A stretch of DNA of 64,000 nucleotides, from the NCBI RefSeq assembly GCF_026241105.1, contig NZ_JAPFFT010000002.1, forward strand, positions 248,001 through 312,000. Reading direction: 5' to 3'. The position numbers were made by a program, and so were the translations under genes. The notes under the pieces were generated by a model. That model saw only the letters and a program-made list of their open reading frames with translations. It had not been told where the DNA came from and searched no databases. Within the stretch, counting starts at the first letter, position 1. Each line of letters opens with the position of its first letter. This DNA comes from Arthrobacter rhizophilus (GTDB lineage Bacteria > Actinomycetota > Actinomycetes > Actinomycetales > Micrococcaceae). Of this stretch, positions 55,478 through 63,525 are shown piece after piece.

Positions 55478-55975
55478 TCAGCCGAGGAATCGCCGAACAG
55501 CCTCGATATCGCTCCGCGACAGGCCACGCCGCGGATCCGGTGAGATCCAAAGCACACGGTCACCAAGGAATTCCGCCCAAGAGCGGGCTGCAGCCTCGTG
55601 GGCCAACTGATCATCCATCCACACGAAGCGTTCGGCTCCGGCCTCTTGGACGTCCTTTTGCAAAACGTCCAGCTTCCACCAATCGGCGGTCTGGTCCCAG
55701 CCGTCACTGGTCAAGACGGGCCAATGTTCACCGTGGAGACCGATTGCCGGACACAGGAACTCCGGGGCGAGCCGCTGCCATGTGGTCAGCCAGACAAACC
55801 TCGCTGCGGGGTGGGCGGCCAGGGCGTTGAGCTCGTCAACCAGCTCGGCGGCATAAACGACGTCCAGTATTCCGGCGTCGGCGATTTTCCATTCAGTACC
55901 CCAATCGGTGAAGCCCATGGGACCAAAGGGGTTCACGACGCCGTCGACGTCCAGATACAGCGTAACGATGCTCAC
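55478..55975 (-). CDS. HAD-like hydrolase, small
   Basis: A 165-residue protein with HAD motif I TLYLDVDGVVNPFGP, a motif II-like FVWLTTWQR (Thr in LTTW) and a motif IV-like RFVWMDDQLAHEA (Asp-Asp). It lacks a large cap domain. Substrate is unknown; similar small HAD proteins are common in actinobacteria. GTG 55975 is chosen because GGGAGG lies six bases before it; the frame extends to 56017. Confidence 0.8.
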   Translation of the reverse strand: MSIVTLYLDVDGVVNPFGPMGFTDWGTEWKIADAGILDVVYAAELVDELNALAAHPAARFVWLTTWQRLAPEFLCPAIGLHGEHWPVLTSDGWDQTADWWKLDVLQKDVQEAGAERFVWMDDQLAHEAAARSWAEFLGDRVLWISPDPRRGLSRSDIEAVRRFLG

Positions 55976-56065
55976 AGGCCCCCTCCCGGACTTGGCAATA
56001 AGCCCAGCGTAAGACACAAGAGCGCCGACTGCGCGGGCTCGATCGGGGGAACATTTTAAGAAAAT

Positions 56066-56110
56066 TCACTATCTTGACGTCCGTCATAGAAGTGATACTA
56101 TCGAGGCATG
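56066..56110 (+). promoter_or_regulatory. kyn operon promoter, leaderless, with 30-bp operator dyad
   Basis: -35 TTGACG (56074-56079), 16 bases, -10 TACTAT (56096-56101), six bases, ATG 56108: a strong promoter predicting a leaderless mRNA. A two-block inverted repeat, TCACT-N4-TGACG (56066-56079), centre TC, CGTCA-N4-AGTGA (56082-56095), is symmetrical in all ten bases of each arm's blocks and covers the -35 and spacer. The PaaX-type regulator encoded by the third gene is the likely ligand. Confidence 0.7.
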
Positions 56111-56977
56111 GAAAACCGCACCGGCCACTCCGCCCAAAGCATCAGGCCCATCGAGGATTCGGTCCGCACCGACTTCAGCCAGGCCATGTCCTACGGCGGG
56201 TATCTGGACCTTGACCGCCTCCTCACTGCCCAGCACCCGCTGAGTACACCGGAACACCATGACGAATTGCTGTTCATCATCCAGCACCAAACCAGCGAAC
56301 TGTGGCTCAAGCTCGTCCTGCATGAACTCCTTGAAGCCCGCCGGCTCCTCGATGCGGACAATCTTGCCAAGGCCCTCAAATGCATCGCACGCGTCAAGGC
56401 GATCCAGCGGACCATGACCGAGCAGTGGTCGGTCCTGGGCACACTCACTCCGCGCGAGTACTCCGAATTCCGTCGCTTCCTAGGCAGTTCCTCGGGCTTC
56501 CAGTCCCACCAGTACCGCGGCGTTGAGTTCATCCTGGGCAACAAGAACCGCGATATGCTCCGGGTCTTCGAAAGTGATCCCGCAGCTCACAGCCAGCTCA
56601 GCGCGCTCCTCGAACAGCCGACTCTCTACGATGCCTTCCTCGCGGTACTGGCGCGGGCCGGCTACGCCGTCCCCGCCGAAATCCTGGAACGTGACAAGAG
56701 CCAACCATGGACGTTCCAAAAAGACCTTGTCCCGGTCTTCCAGGAGATCTACGAATCCGAGGCCACGCCATGGGGTTTCTATGAGGCGTGCGAAGACCTC
56801 GTGGACATCGAGGACAATTTCCACGCTTGGCGTTTCCGCCACTTGCGCACGGTGCAACGAACCATCGGCTTCAAGGTGGGTACGGGCGGCTCCTCGGGCG
56901 TCGACTTCCTCAAGCGGGCACTTGACCTGACATTCTTCCCGGAGCTTTACGCCGTCCGCACCGAGATCGGCAACTGA
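56108..56977 (+). CDS. kynA: Tryptophan 2,3-dioxygenase
   Basis: Heme enzyme that opens the indole ring of tryptophan to N-formylkynurenine, the first step of degradation. The 289-residue protein has the family blocks MSYGGYLDLDRLLTAQHPLS, EHHDELLFIIQHQTSELWLKLVLHEL (with the substrate-side His), SSGFQSHQYRGVEFILGNKN and HLRTVQRTIGFKVGTGGSSGVDFL, the last carrying the heme ligand His. ATG 56108 is at the predicted transcription start. A formamidase is not adjacent and may lie elsewhere. Confidence 0.97.
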   Translation: MENRTGHSAQSIRPIEDSVRTDFSQAMSYGGYLDLDRLLTAQHPLSTPEHHDELLFIIQHQTSELWLKLVLHELLEARRLLDADNLAKALKCIARVKAIQRTMTEQWSVLGTLTPREYSEFRRFLGSSSGFQSHQYRGVEFILGNKNRDMLRVFESDPAAHSQLSALLEQPTLYDAFLAVLARAGYAVPAEILERDKSQPWTFQKDLVPVFQEIYESEATPWGFYEACEDLVDIEDNFHAWRFRHLRTVQRTIGFKVGTGGSSGVDFLKRALDLTFFPELYAVRTEIGN

Positions 56978-57042
56978 GCCCCCAAACAAGACCTCAAGCA
57001 ACACGTCCAGCAACCGCAACAGAAATTTCTTCAGGAGAGACT

Positions 57043-58281
57043 ATGAACAGCCTGCAGCAAACCCAACGGCCGACGTCGGGCGAACTCGACGCCACCGATC
57101 CCCTCGCCGAACAGCGTGAGGCCTTTTACGCCCCCGAAGAGGGGCAACTCGCCGCCTATCTCGACGGGAACTCGCTCGGGCGCCCGCTCAAGACCACGTC
57201 GGCGAAGCTGGCTTCATTCGTCCAAGATGCATGGGGCAGCCGCCTTATCCGGGGCTGGGACGAACAGTGGATGGACGAGCCCACCCGGGTCGGCGACCGG
57301 ATAGGCGCCGTCACGCTCGGCGCGGCCGCCGGTCAGGTCACCGTGGGCGATTCCACCTCCGTCATGCTCTACAAACTCATCCGTGCCGCAGTGGACGCCC
57401 AACCGGGCCGCGATGAAATCGTGGTTGATCGCGACAACTTCCCCACTGACCGTTTCATCATCGAAGGCATCGCGGCGGAAAAGGGCGCCACCATCAAGTG
57501 GGTCGACTCCAACCCGGCCAGCGGCGTCCGGACCACAGACCTTGAGGGACTGCTCAGCGAACGGACCGCCGTCGTCGTCCTGAGCCACGTAGCGTACCGT
57601 TCCGGCTTCCTTGCGGATGCTGAGGCGATCACTGCGTTGGTCAAGGACGCCGGTGCGCTCATGCTTTGGGACTTGTGCCACTCAGTGGGCTCAGTGCCTC
57701 TCGAACTTGACGCCTGGGGCGTCGACCTTGCGGTGGGTTGCACGTACAAGTACCTCAACGGCGGCCCGGGCTCCCCCGCGTTCGCGTATGTCAACGCGGC
57801 GCAGCAAGACCGCTTGCAGCAGCCCATTTGGGGGTGGATGGGCGCCGACAACCCTTTCGGCATGACGGAAAGCTACACGCCCGCCAAGGGAATCCGCCGC
57901 TTCATCACCGGCACTCCGCCCGTTCTCGCCATGCAGCCACTCAAGGACATGGTGGAGCTCATTGCGTCCGTCGGGATGGACGCTGTGCGGGAGAAGTCCA
58001 TCAAGCTCACCGAATACGCCGTCGCCCTGGCCGAAGGCATGCTGGTCCCGCTGGGCGCCGAGATTGTCAGCCCGCGCAACACCGCAGAGCGCGGCTCGCA
58101 CATCACGGTGGACCATCCCCTCTTCGGCGAGGTCACCCAGAAACTTTGGGAGCTGGGGGTCATCCCCGACTTCCGTCCGCCGCACGGACTGCGCATCGGT
58201 CTCTCGCCGCTCAGCACGAGCTACGCCGAGGTTGAGCTGGGCGTGACCGCCATCCGGGACGCCCTCGCCGAGCTCTTGTGA
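57043..58281 (+). CDS. kynU: Kynureninase
   Basis: PLP enzyme cleaving kynurenine to anthranilate and alanine. The 412-residue protein has YLDGNSLGRPLK, the PLP-phosphate region VTVGDSTSVMLYKL, the cofactor-binding Asp210 in LMLWDLCHSVGSVPL and the Schiff-base Lys236 in VGCTYKYLNGGPG. ATG 57043 has AGGAG six bases before it and follows kynA by 65 bases. With kynA it converts tryptophan to anthranilate; the regulator gene overlaps its stop by four bases. Confidence 0.97.
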   Translation: MNSLQQTQRPTSGELDATDPLAEQREAFYAPEEGQLAAYLDGNSLGRPLKTTSAKLASFVQDAWGSRLIRGWDEQWMDEPTRVGDRIGAVTLGAAAGQVTVGDSTSVMLYKLIRAAVDAQPGRDEIVVDRDNFPTDRFIIEGIAAEKGATIKWVDSNPASGVRTTDLEGLLSERTAVVVLSHVAYRSGFLADAEAITALVKDAGALMLWDLCHSVGSVPLELDAWGVDLAVGCTYKYLNGGPGSPAFAYVNAAQQDRLQQPIWGWMGADNPFGMTESYTPAKGIRRFITGTPPVLAMQPLKDMVELIASVGMDAVREKSIKLTEYAVALAEGMLVPLGAEIVSPRNTAERGSHITVDHPLFGEVTQKLWELGVIPDFRPPHGLRIGLSPLSTSYAEVELGVTAIRDALAELL

Positions 58282-59162
58282 GTGCTGTCCTTGATGACAT
58301 GGACTCCCGTCCCGGGAGCACCACGTCGTTGCTGCGCACGGTCATCGGCCTTTACCTGCGCGATGCCGGCGGATGGATGTCCACTAAGCACATCATCGCC
58401 CTCATGGAGGCCCTCGGGGTCTCCGCGGCTGTGACCCGGACGGCCTTGTCACGGTTGAAAAAGAAGGAAATCGTCCTTCCCCAGCTGCGTCAGGGTGTTT
58501 CCGGCTTCGCCATCACCGACGGCGCCGCGGCCATGCTTGCCCGCGGCGACCGCAGGATCTACAACCCCCGGCTGATGTCGTCCGGGGACCGTTGGTGCCT
58601 CGTGTCCTTTTCCATCCCGGAAACAGAACGGGAAAAGCGGCACCAATTGCGGCGCAGGCTGCACTGGATTGGCTGCGGCACGGTGGCCGCGGGGCTGTGG
58701 ATCTGCCCGGATTCCCTGCGCGAGGAGGTGGAGGAGATCCTGGAGGACCTTGAGTTGCGCGGCATGGCCACGGTGTTCGTCACGGATGCCCCCCTGGTTG
58801 GCGGCAGCCTCCGCGATGCCGCCTCCGCTTGGTGGGATCTCGACGCAGTGGCGGAACTGCACCGCGACTTCATCCGGCATCATGGTCCCGACGGCGGCAG
58901 CTCGGGTAACGGTTCCGGCGGCGGCTCGGACGATACTCACCAGCTGATGGGAGCCTCTCCCGAGGCGTCGGCCGAAACCTTCGCCAGCTATGTCCGATGC
59001 ATCGACCGCTGGCGGATCATCCCGTACCTGGACCCAGGGCTGCCGGCTGAATTCCTGCCCGAGGATTGGCCCGGCATGGCAGGAATCGCCTTGTTCGAGC
59101 GCCTCGGGGCCGCCTATTCACGGCCGAGCGCGGACTTCGTACGAGGGACACTGGAGTCATAG
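58278..59162 (+). CDS. PaaX-family transcriptional regulator
   Basis: A 294-residue regulator. The N-terminal winged helix reads LLRTVIGLYLRDAGGWMSTKHIIALMEALGVSAAVTRTALSRLKKKEIVL, a PaaX pattern, followed by WCLVSFSIPETEREKRHQLRRRLHWIGCGTVAAGLWICP, the PaaX central domain, and a C-terminal domain with RWRIIPYLDPGLPAEFLPEDWPG. PaaX of E. coli represses phenylacetate genes; here the operon position suggests control of kynA-kynU by kynurenine or a related aromatic. GTG 58278 overlaps kynU by four bases. Confidence 0.9.
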   Translation: MSAVLDDMDSRPGSTTSLLRTVIGLYLRDAGGWMSTKHIIALMEALGVSAAVTRTALSRLKKKEIVLPQLRQGVSGFAITDGAAAMLARGDRRIYNPRLMSSGDRWCLVSFSIPETEREKRHQLRRRLHWIGCGTVAAGLWICPDSLREEVEEILEDLELRGMATVFVTDAPLVGGSLRDAASAWWDLDAVAELHRDFIRHHGPDGGSSGNGSGGGSDDTHQLMGASPEASAETFASYVRCIDRWRIIPYLDPGLPAEFLPEDWPGMAGIALFERLGAAYSRPSADFVRGTLES

Positions 59163-59198
59163 GGGGCTGGAACCGGTGATCACCCACAGCACCAGGAG

Positions 59199-59210
59199 TA
59201 GTCTGGAAGC
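59199..59210 (+). promoter_or_regulatory. Leaderless promoter of the leader ORF and LolA-like operon
   Basis: A -10 TAGTCT (59199-59204) followed by six bases and ATG 59211. The next translated codon set is a 13-codon ORF, not the long gene. Confidence 0.5.
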
Positions 59211-59252
59211 ATGAACTTCCCCGATGGTGGACGGTTCGCGAGGTTGCCATGA
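59211..59252 (+). CDS. Putative 13-codon leaderless leader peptide
   Basis: ATG 59211 lies at the predicted transcription start and opens a short frame encoding MNFPDGGRFARLP, stopping at TGA 59250-59252. That stop overlaps the ATG of the LolA-like gene (ATGA), and GAGG inside the short frame serves as its ribosome site. The layout suggests translational coupling: ribosomes load at the leaderless end and restart at the long gene. No function can be read from the peptide itself. Confidence 0.45.
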   Translation: MNFPDGGRFARLP

Positions 59253-60337
59253 CTCGCCCCTGGTTGCGCTGGTTGCCGGCCGCGATGGTTCCGGTAGCTC
59301 TTGCTGCCGCAGCCCTGGCTGGTTCCTACCAGGCGGGCGCTGCGACGAGCCTGCCGCACAAGACGGCCGCGGAAGTCATCGCCATGATCGGGCGCTCCGA
59401 AGTCCGTGCGTTGTCTGGAACGCTCCAGCAGAATTCCGAACTGGGGCTCCCCCAACTCCCCTCCACCGGACCTGCTGCCACCCAGGGTCCAGCTTCCGTG
59501 ATCGAGCTTTTGAGCGGTTCGCACACGGCCCGGGTCTACGTGGACGGCCCCTCCAAAGCCAGGTTCCAGGTGATGGACATGCTCGCCGAGCGCGATCTGG
59601 TCCGCAATGGCAACGATCTCTGGCTCTACAACTCGGCCGACAACAGCGCGGCGCATATGACGCTGCCTGCGGAGCCAGCGACCGGCAGCCCTGCCCCGCA
59701 CGCGACACCAACCCCTGGAATGGCCACACCTGACGTCGTCGCGCAGCACTTCCTCGCCGCCGTCGAGCCCAGCACGGAAGTGTCCGTGGGCGATGGAACC
59801 ACGGTGGCCGGGCGCACGGCCTACCAGTTGGTGATCAAGCCACGAAGTACCGGAACGCTCGTCGACTCCGTGACGATCGCCGTCGATTCTGCCTCCGGCC
59901 TGCCGCTCGGCGTCGATGTGCGCGCCCGGGGCCAGGCCGCAGCAGCCTTTTCGCTTGCCTTCACTGACGTGAACCTGTCCGCGCCCGACGCCGGTCTGTT
60001 CAGTTTCACTCCACCCCGCGGTGCCGCCGTGGAAGAGAAGGCAACTCCTCAACTGCGTGCCCTGCCCGGAAAGACCGGCCAGGCACCACAGACGAAGGCA
60101 GCAGCTGGCCGGCCCACAATCACGGGCAGCGGCTGGGACGCAGTGATCAGCTTGCCGGCAGGCACAGTGCCCACTGATGTCCGGGCTACCCCGATGTTCG
60201 CCCAGCTCACCCAGGCAGTGCCGGGCGGGCGCGCGCTGACCACCAGCCTGGTGTCTGTTCTGATGCTCGACGACGGCCGCGTCTTCGCGGGAATGGTGCC
60301 ACTTGAGCGGCTGCAAGCTGCAGCCGCCCCGCAATGA
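59249..60337 (+). CDS. LolA-like exported protein
   Basis: A 362-residue protein with an N-terminal signal or anchor segment (RWLPAAMVPVALAAAALAGSYQAGA, about residues 7-31) and a LolA/DUF2092-like beta fold: VYVDGPSKARFQVMDMLAERDLVRNGNDLWLYNSADN, VAGRTAYQLVIKPRS and IAVDSASGLPLGVDVRARG, SLAFTDVNLSAPDAGLFSFTPPRGA. Such domains bind acyl chains. It overlaps an ABC ATPase by four bases, so it probably works with that transporter, perhaps as a lipid or lipoprotein handling partner outside the membrane; this is inference. Confidence 0.82.
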   Translation: MTRPWLRWLPAAMVPVALAAAALAGSYQAGAATSLPHKTAAEVIAMIGRSEVRALSGTLQQNSELGLPQLPSTGPAATQGPASVIELLSGSHTARVYVDGPSKARFQVMDMLAERDLVRNGNDLWLYNSADNSAAHMTLPAEPATGSPAPHATPTPGMATPDVVAQHFLAAVEPSTEVSVGDGTTVAGRTAYQLVIKPRSTGTLVDSVTIAVDSASGLPLGVDVRARGQAAAAFSLAFTDVNLSAPDAGLFSFTPPRGAAVEEKATPQLRALPGKTGQAPQTKAAAGRPTITGSGWDAVISLPAGTVPTDVRATPMFAQLTQAVPGGRALTTSLVSVLMLDDGRVFAGMVPLERLQAAAAPQ

Positions 60338-61320
60338 CGGAGGCATCCCCGCCAGCTGACCTGGCGATAGAAACACGGGGCCTCAGCAAGCAGTTCGGCC
60401 ACCGGGCCGCGGTGGACGGAATCGACCTGGCAGTTCCCCGCGGATCCGTCTTTGGCTTCCTCGGCCCCAATGGTTCCGGCAAGACCACCACCATCCGTTT
60501 GCTGCTTGGCCTGGCGTCCGCCACAAGCGGCAACATCCGGGTCCTTGGCGGGGAAATGCCACGCCAACTGGCAGCCGTCCTGCCCCATGTTGGCTCCTTA
60601 GTGGAGGGGCCGGCTTTCTACCCCTTCCTGTCCGGGGCCGCGAACCTGCGGCGACTGGACAGCGCCGACCTGCATGCCTCCCCGTCAACCCGGGCCGCGC
60701 GGGTTAACGAAGCACTCGAGCGCGTCGGGCTGTCCCACGCCGCAGGCAAGAAAGTCCGCGCCTACTCCCTCGGGATGAAGCAACGCCTCGGGATCGCGCA
60801 TGCGCTGCTGGGGCCGAGGGAGCTGCTTGTCCTCGATGAACCCACCAACGGCCTGGATCCACAGGGCACCAGGGAAGTGCGCAGCCTGGTCCGCTCCCTC
60901 GCCGCCGGAGGCACCACGGTATTTGTTTCAAGCCATCTCCTCGCGGAGGTAGAGCAGATGTGCACGCATGTGGGCGTCATGAGCGTCGGCAAGCTCGTGG
61001 CACAAGGGACCCTGCACGAACTCCGGGCCGCAGGGCAGGCCACCATCCGGCTCCACACGCCTGATGTTGAGGCCGCCGTCCGTGTCCTCTCGAGGCTCGG
61101 CCTACAGTCTGAACTATCGGCTCCGTCGGCCGGCTCGTCCGGTCCCGATGGCCAGAGTCTTGTCAGTACCGGTTCACCGGGGCACGATGTGGCGCCCGAG
61201 GCGATCGTGGCGGCCCTCGTCGCCGACGGCGTCAGGGTCCGGGGCTTTGGCGTAGAGAACGCCAGCCTGGAGGAGCGCTTCGTCTCCCTCACCGGAGAGG
61301 GGTTCGACATTGCTGGCTGA
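60334..61320 (+). CDS. ABC transporter ATP-binding protein
   Basis: A 328-residue ATPase with Walker A GPNGSGKTT (near residue 45), signature YSLGMKQRLG (a degenerate signature common in ABC-2 ATPases), Walker B LLVLDEPTNGLDP and VSSHLLAEVEQMC. After the ATPase domain comes a tail of about 100 residues with a low-complexity insert (SAPSAGSSGPDGQSL), then ENASLEERFVSLTGE, a pattern of drug and antibiotic exporters. ATG 60334 overlaps the LolA-like gene by four bases; the permease overlaps its end by 11. Confidence 0.9.
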   Translation: MTEASPPADLAIETRGLSKQFGHRAAVDGIDLAVPRGSVFGFLGPNGSGKTTTIRLLLGLASATSGNIRVLGGEMPRQLAAVLPHVGSLVEGPAFYPFLSGAANLRRLDSADLHASPSTRAARVNEALERVGLSHAAGKKVRAYSLGMKQRLGIAHALLGPRELLVLDEPTNGLDPQGTREVRSLVRSLAAGGTTVFVSSHLLAEVEQMCTHVGVMSVGKLVAQGTLHELRAAGQATIRLHTPDVEAAVRVLSRLGLQSELSAPSAGSSGPDGQSLVSTGSPGHDVAPEAIVAALVADGVRVRGFGVENASLEERFVSLTGEGFDIAG

Positions 61321-62182
61321 ACGCGGGACTGAACCCATGACCGCCACGCCGGAGGACCGGCCATCAAGCTCGTGGTCCCTCATGGCCTCGGAGCTCTCGG
61401 TACTGTTCAGGCGGCTGCGGACGTGGGCCATGCTGCTGGCGCTCGCAGCCATTCCCATTCTCATTGCCGCGGCGGTCAAACTGAGCTCACACCCCGTGGC
61501 ACCGGGCCGGGGCCCCCCTTTCCTGGATCGGATCACCCAAAACGGGCTTTTCGTTGGCGTGACTGCGCTGGTGGTTTCTGTGCCCTTGTTCCTGCCCCTC
61601 ACTATCGGGGTGGTAGCAGGCGACACGATTGCTGGAGAAGCGAACCTGGGCACGCTGAGATACTTGCTCGTCGCCCCTGCGGGACGCGTCCGCCTCTTGC
61701 TGATCAAATACACGGCCGCCGCCGTGTTCTGCTTGGCAGCGACCTTGACGGTCGCCGCCGCCGGTGCGTTGGCCGGCGTCGTACTGTTCCCGGTAGGCCC
61801 CGTCACACTGCTCTCCGGCGACACTATCGGCGTCGGCGAATCCGTAGCGCGTTCCCTGCTGATTGCTGCCTATGTAGCCGTCTCGCTGCTGGGGCTGTCC
61901 GCCATCGGTCTGGCAATCTCCACCTTTACGGACATTCCCGTCGGTGCGATGGCGGCCACCATCGTGCTGTCCGTGGTCTCGCAAGTGGCCGACAATCTGC
62001 CGCAATTGGAGTGGCTGCATCCTTGGTTGTTCAGCCACTACTGGTTGGGCTTCGCTGATCTTCTGCGCCAACCCATTTCATGGGTGAGCTTTGGAAACAA
62101 CGCCTTGCTGCAAGCGGGTTACATTCTGGCAGCCTGGGCGTTGGCCTATGGCAAGTTCACGAGCAAGGATGTTCTGTCCTGA
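61310..62182 (+). CDS. ABC-2 type transporter permease
   Basis: A 290-residue membrane protein with six hydrophobic segments and the ABC-2 block FLPLTIGVVAGDTIAGEANLGTLRYLLVAPAGRVRLLLIKYTAA, in which the short helix before the second segment carries GEANLGTLRYLL. A large loop LPQLEWLHPWLFSHYWLGFADLL follows near the C-terminus. TTG 61310 is preferred because GAGAGGGG lies eight bases before it; ATG 61337 is possible. Third gene of the LolA-ATPase-permease unit. Confidence 0.85.
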   Translation: MLAERGTEPMTATPEDRPSSSWSLMASELSVLFRRLRTWAMLLALAAIPILIAAAVKLSSHPVAPGRGPPFLDRITQNGLFVGVTALVVSVPLFLPLTIGVVAGDTIAGEANLGTLRYLLVAPAGRVRLLLIKYTAAAVFCLAATLTVAAAGALAGVVLFPVGPVTLLSGDTIGVGESVARSLLIAAYVAVSLLGLSAIGLAISTFTDIPVGAMAATIVLSVVSQVADNLPQLEWLHPWLFSHYWLGFADLLRQPISWVSFGNNALLQAGYILAAWALAYGKFTSKDVLS

Positions 62183-62197
62183 AGCACGGCCTGCCCG

Positions 62198-62209
62198 TAA
62201 GCTCTTGGC
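62198..62209 (+). promoter_or_regulatory. Leaderless promoter of the Sua5/YciO gene
   Basis: TAAGCT (62198-62203), six bases, then ATG 62210. Confidence 0.58.
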
Positions 62210-62830
62210 ATGGCAAGATTCTTCGATGTTCACCCGCAGGACCCCCAACCACGCGCAATTGCCCAGGTGGTGAACATCCTGAAGTCGGGCGGACTGATCG
62301 CCTACCCCACCGATTCCTGCTACGCACTCGGCGCGCAAATTGGCAACAGGGAAGCCCTCGATCGGATCCGCTCGATCCGCCAGCTGGACGGCAAACACCA
62401 TTTCACCTTGGTCTGCAAGGACTTCGCCCAGCTTGGGCAGTTCGTCATGATCGACAACGATGTGTTCCGAAGCATCAAGGCCGTCACGCCGGGAAGCTAC
62501 ACCTTCATCCTTCCTGCCACCAAGGAAGTGCCGCGCCGGCTCCTGCACCCGAAGAAAAAGACGGTTGGCGTGCGCATTCCAGACCACAACTTCGTCCAGG
62601 CGCTGCTGGCCGAACTGGGTGAACCGCTCCTTTCCAGCACGTTGTTGCTCCCCGACGAGGAGGAGCCCTTGACCCAGGGTTGGGAAATCAAGGAACGCTT
62701 GGACAACCTGGTGGAAGCCGTGATCGATTCCGGGGACACCGGCGCAGAGCCCACCACCGTGGTGGACTTCTCGAGCGGCACAGCGGAAGTGGTCAGGCGC
62801 GGCACCGGCGATCCCTCCCGTTTCGAATGA
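62210..62830 (+). CDS. Sua5/YciO/YrdC family protein
   Basis: A 206-residue protein of the threonylcarbamoyl-AMP synthase superfamily, closest to the YciO branch: GGLIAYPTDSCYALGAQIGNREALDRIRSIRQLDGKHHFTLVCKDFAQLG, FILPATKEVPRRLLHPKKKTVGVRIPDH and EPLLSSTLLLPDE. The KxR-type substrate motif and SSTLL are present. YciO relatives are distinct from the essential TsaC, and their role is less clear. ATG 62210 lies six bases after TAAGCT. Its stop overlaps the next gene by four bases. Confidence 0.87.
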   Translation: MARFFDVHPQDPQPRAIAQVVNILKSGGLIAYPTDSCYALGAQIGNREALDRIRSIRQLDGKHHFTLVCKDFAQLGQFVMIDNDVFRSIKAVTPGSYTFILPATKEVPRRLLHPKKKTVGVRIPDHNFVQALLAELGEPLLSSTLLLPDEEEPLTQGWEIKERLDNLVEAVIDSGDTGAEPTTVVDFSSGTAEVVRRGTGDPSRFE

Positions 62831-63492
62831 GCGTCGACGAAACCCGGATCGCCATCGACGTCGACGGCGCACCGATCTCCGGCATCTACGCCCGGCCTGC
62901 CAAACCGTTCGCGACCCTAGTGCTCGCCCACGGAGCGGGAGCGGGCATGGAGCATCCCTTCCTGGGCGGCCTCTCGCGCGCATTGAACGACGACGGCGTC
63001 GCCACCTTGCGTTTCAACTTCCCCTACCGGGAAGCCGGCAAGAGGTTCCCCGACCGGCCACCCGCGGCGATCGCGGCGTGGCGGGCCGTCATGGCGGAAG
63101 CGGCGTCCCGTTCAGAGGGCGAGCCGCTGTGGGCGGCAGGTAAGTCCTTCGGTGGTCGCATGGCGTCGATGGCAGTCGCCGAAGGCATGCCCGCGGCTGG
63201 ACTCGTCTACCTCGGCTACCCCCTGCACCCGCCGGGGAAACCGGAGAAGCTGCGTGACGAGCACCTCTACGGGCTCACCCTGCCGATGCTCTTCCTGCAG
63301 GGCACTCGAGACACCTTCGCGACGCCCGAGTTGCTCGAAGGCGTAGTGTCCCGGATTGGCCCGATGGCCACCATCGAGTGGTGGGACGGCGGGGACCATT
63401 CCTTTGATCGCGTGGGCGTCAAAAAGAGCGCGGCGGATGTAGGTGCCTCTTTGGCGGGCCCGGTATTAGCGTTCCTTCGCGGGAACGGCTGA
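62827..63492 (+). CDS. Alpha/beta hydrolase, KANL3/Tex30 family
   Basis: A 221-residue hydrolase. TLVLAHGAGAGMEHPFLGGLS near residue 32 gives the oxyanion hole, LRFNFPYREAGKRFPDRPP follows, and the nucleophile elbow is AAGKSFGGRMAS with Ser107. The acid and His are expected in FLQGTRDTFATPEL and GGDHSFDR. This is the Tex30/KANL3-like esterase group, with no known bacterial substrate. ATG 62827 overlaps the Sua5-like gene by four bases. Confidence 0.86.
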   Translation: MSVDETRIAIDVDGAPISGIYARPAKPFATLVLAHGAGAGMEHPFLGGLSRALNDDGVATLRFNFPYREAGKRFPDRPPAAIAAWRAVMAEAASRSEGEPLWAAGKSFGGRMASMAVAEGMPAAGLVYLGYPLHPPGKPEKLRDEHLYGLTLPMLFLQGTRDTFATPELLEGVVSRIGPMATIEWWDGGDHSFDRVGVKKSAADVGASLAGPVLAFLRGNG

Positions 63493-63525
63493 GCCCGATG
63501 CGGGTCATCAAGACTTCACTGGATA

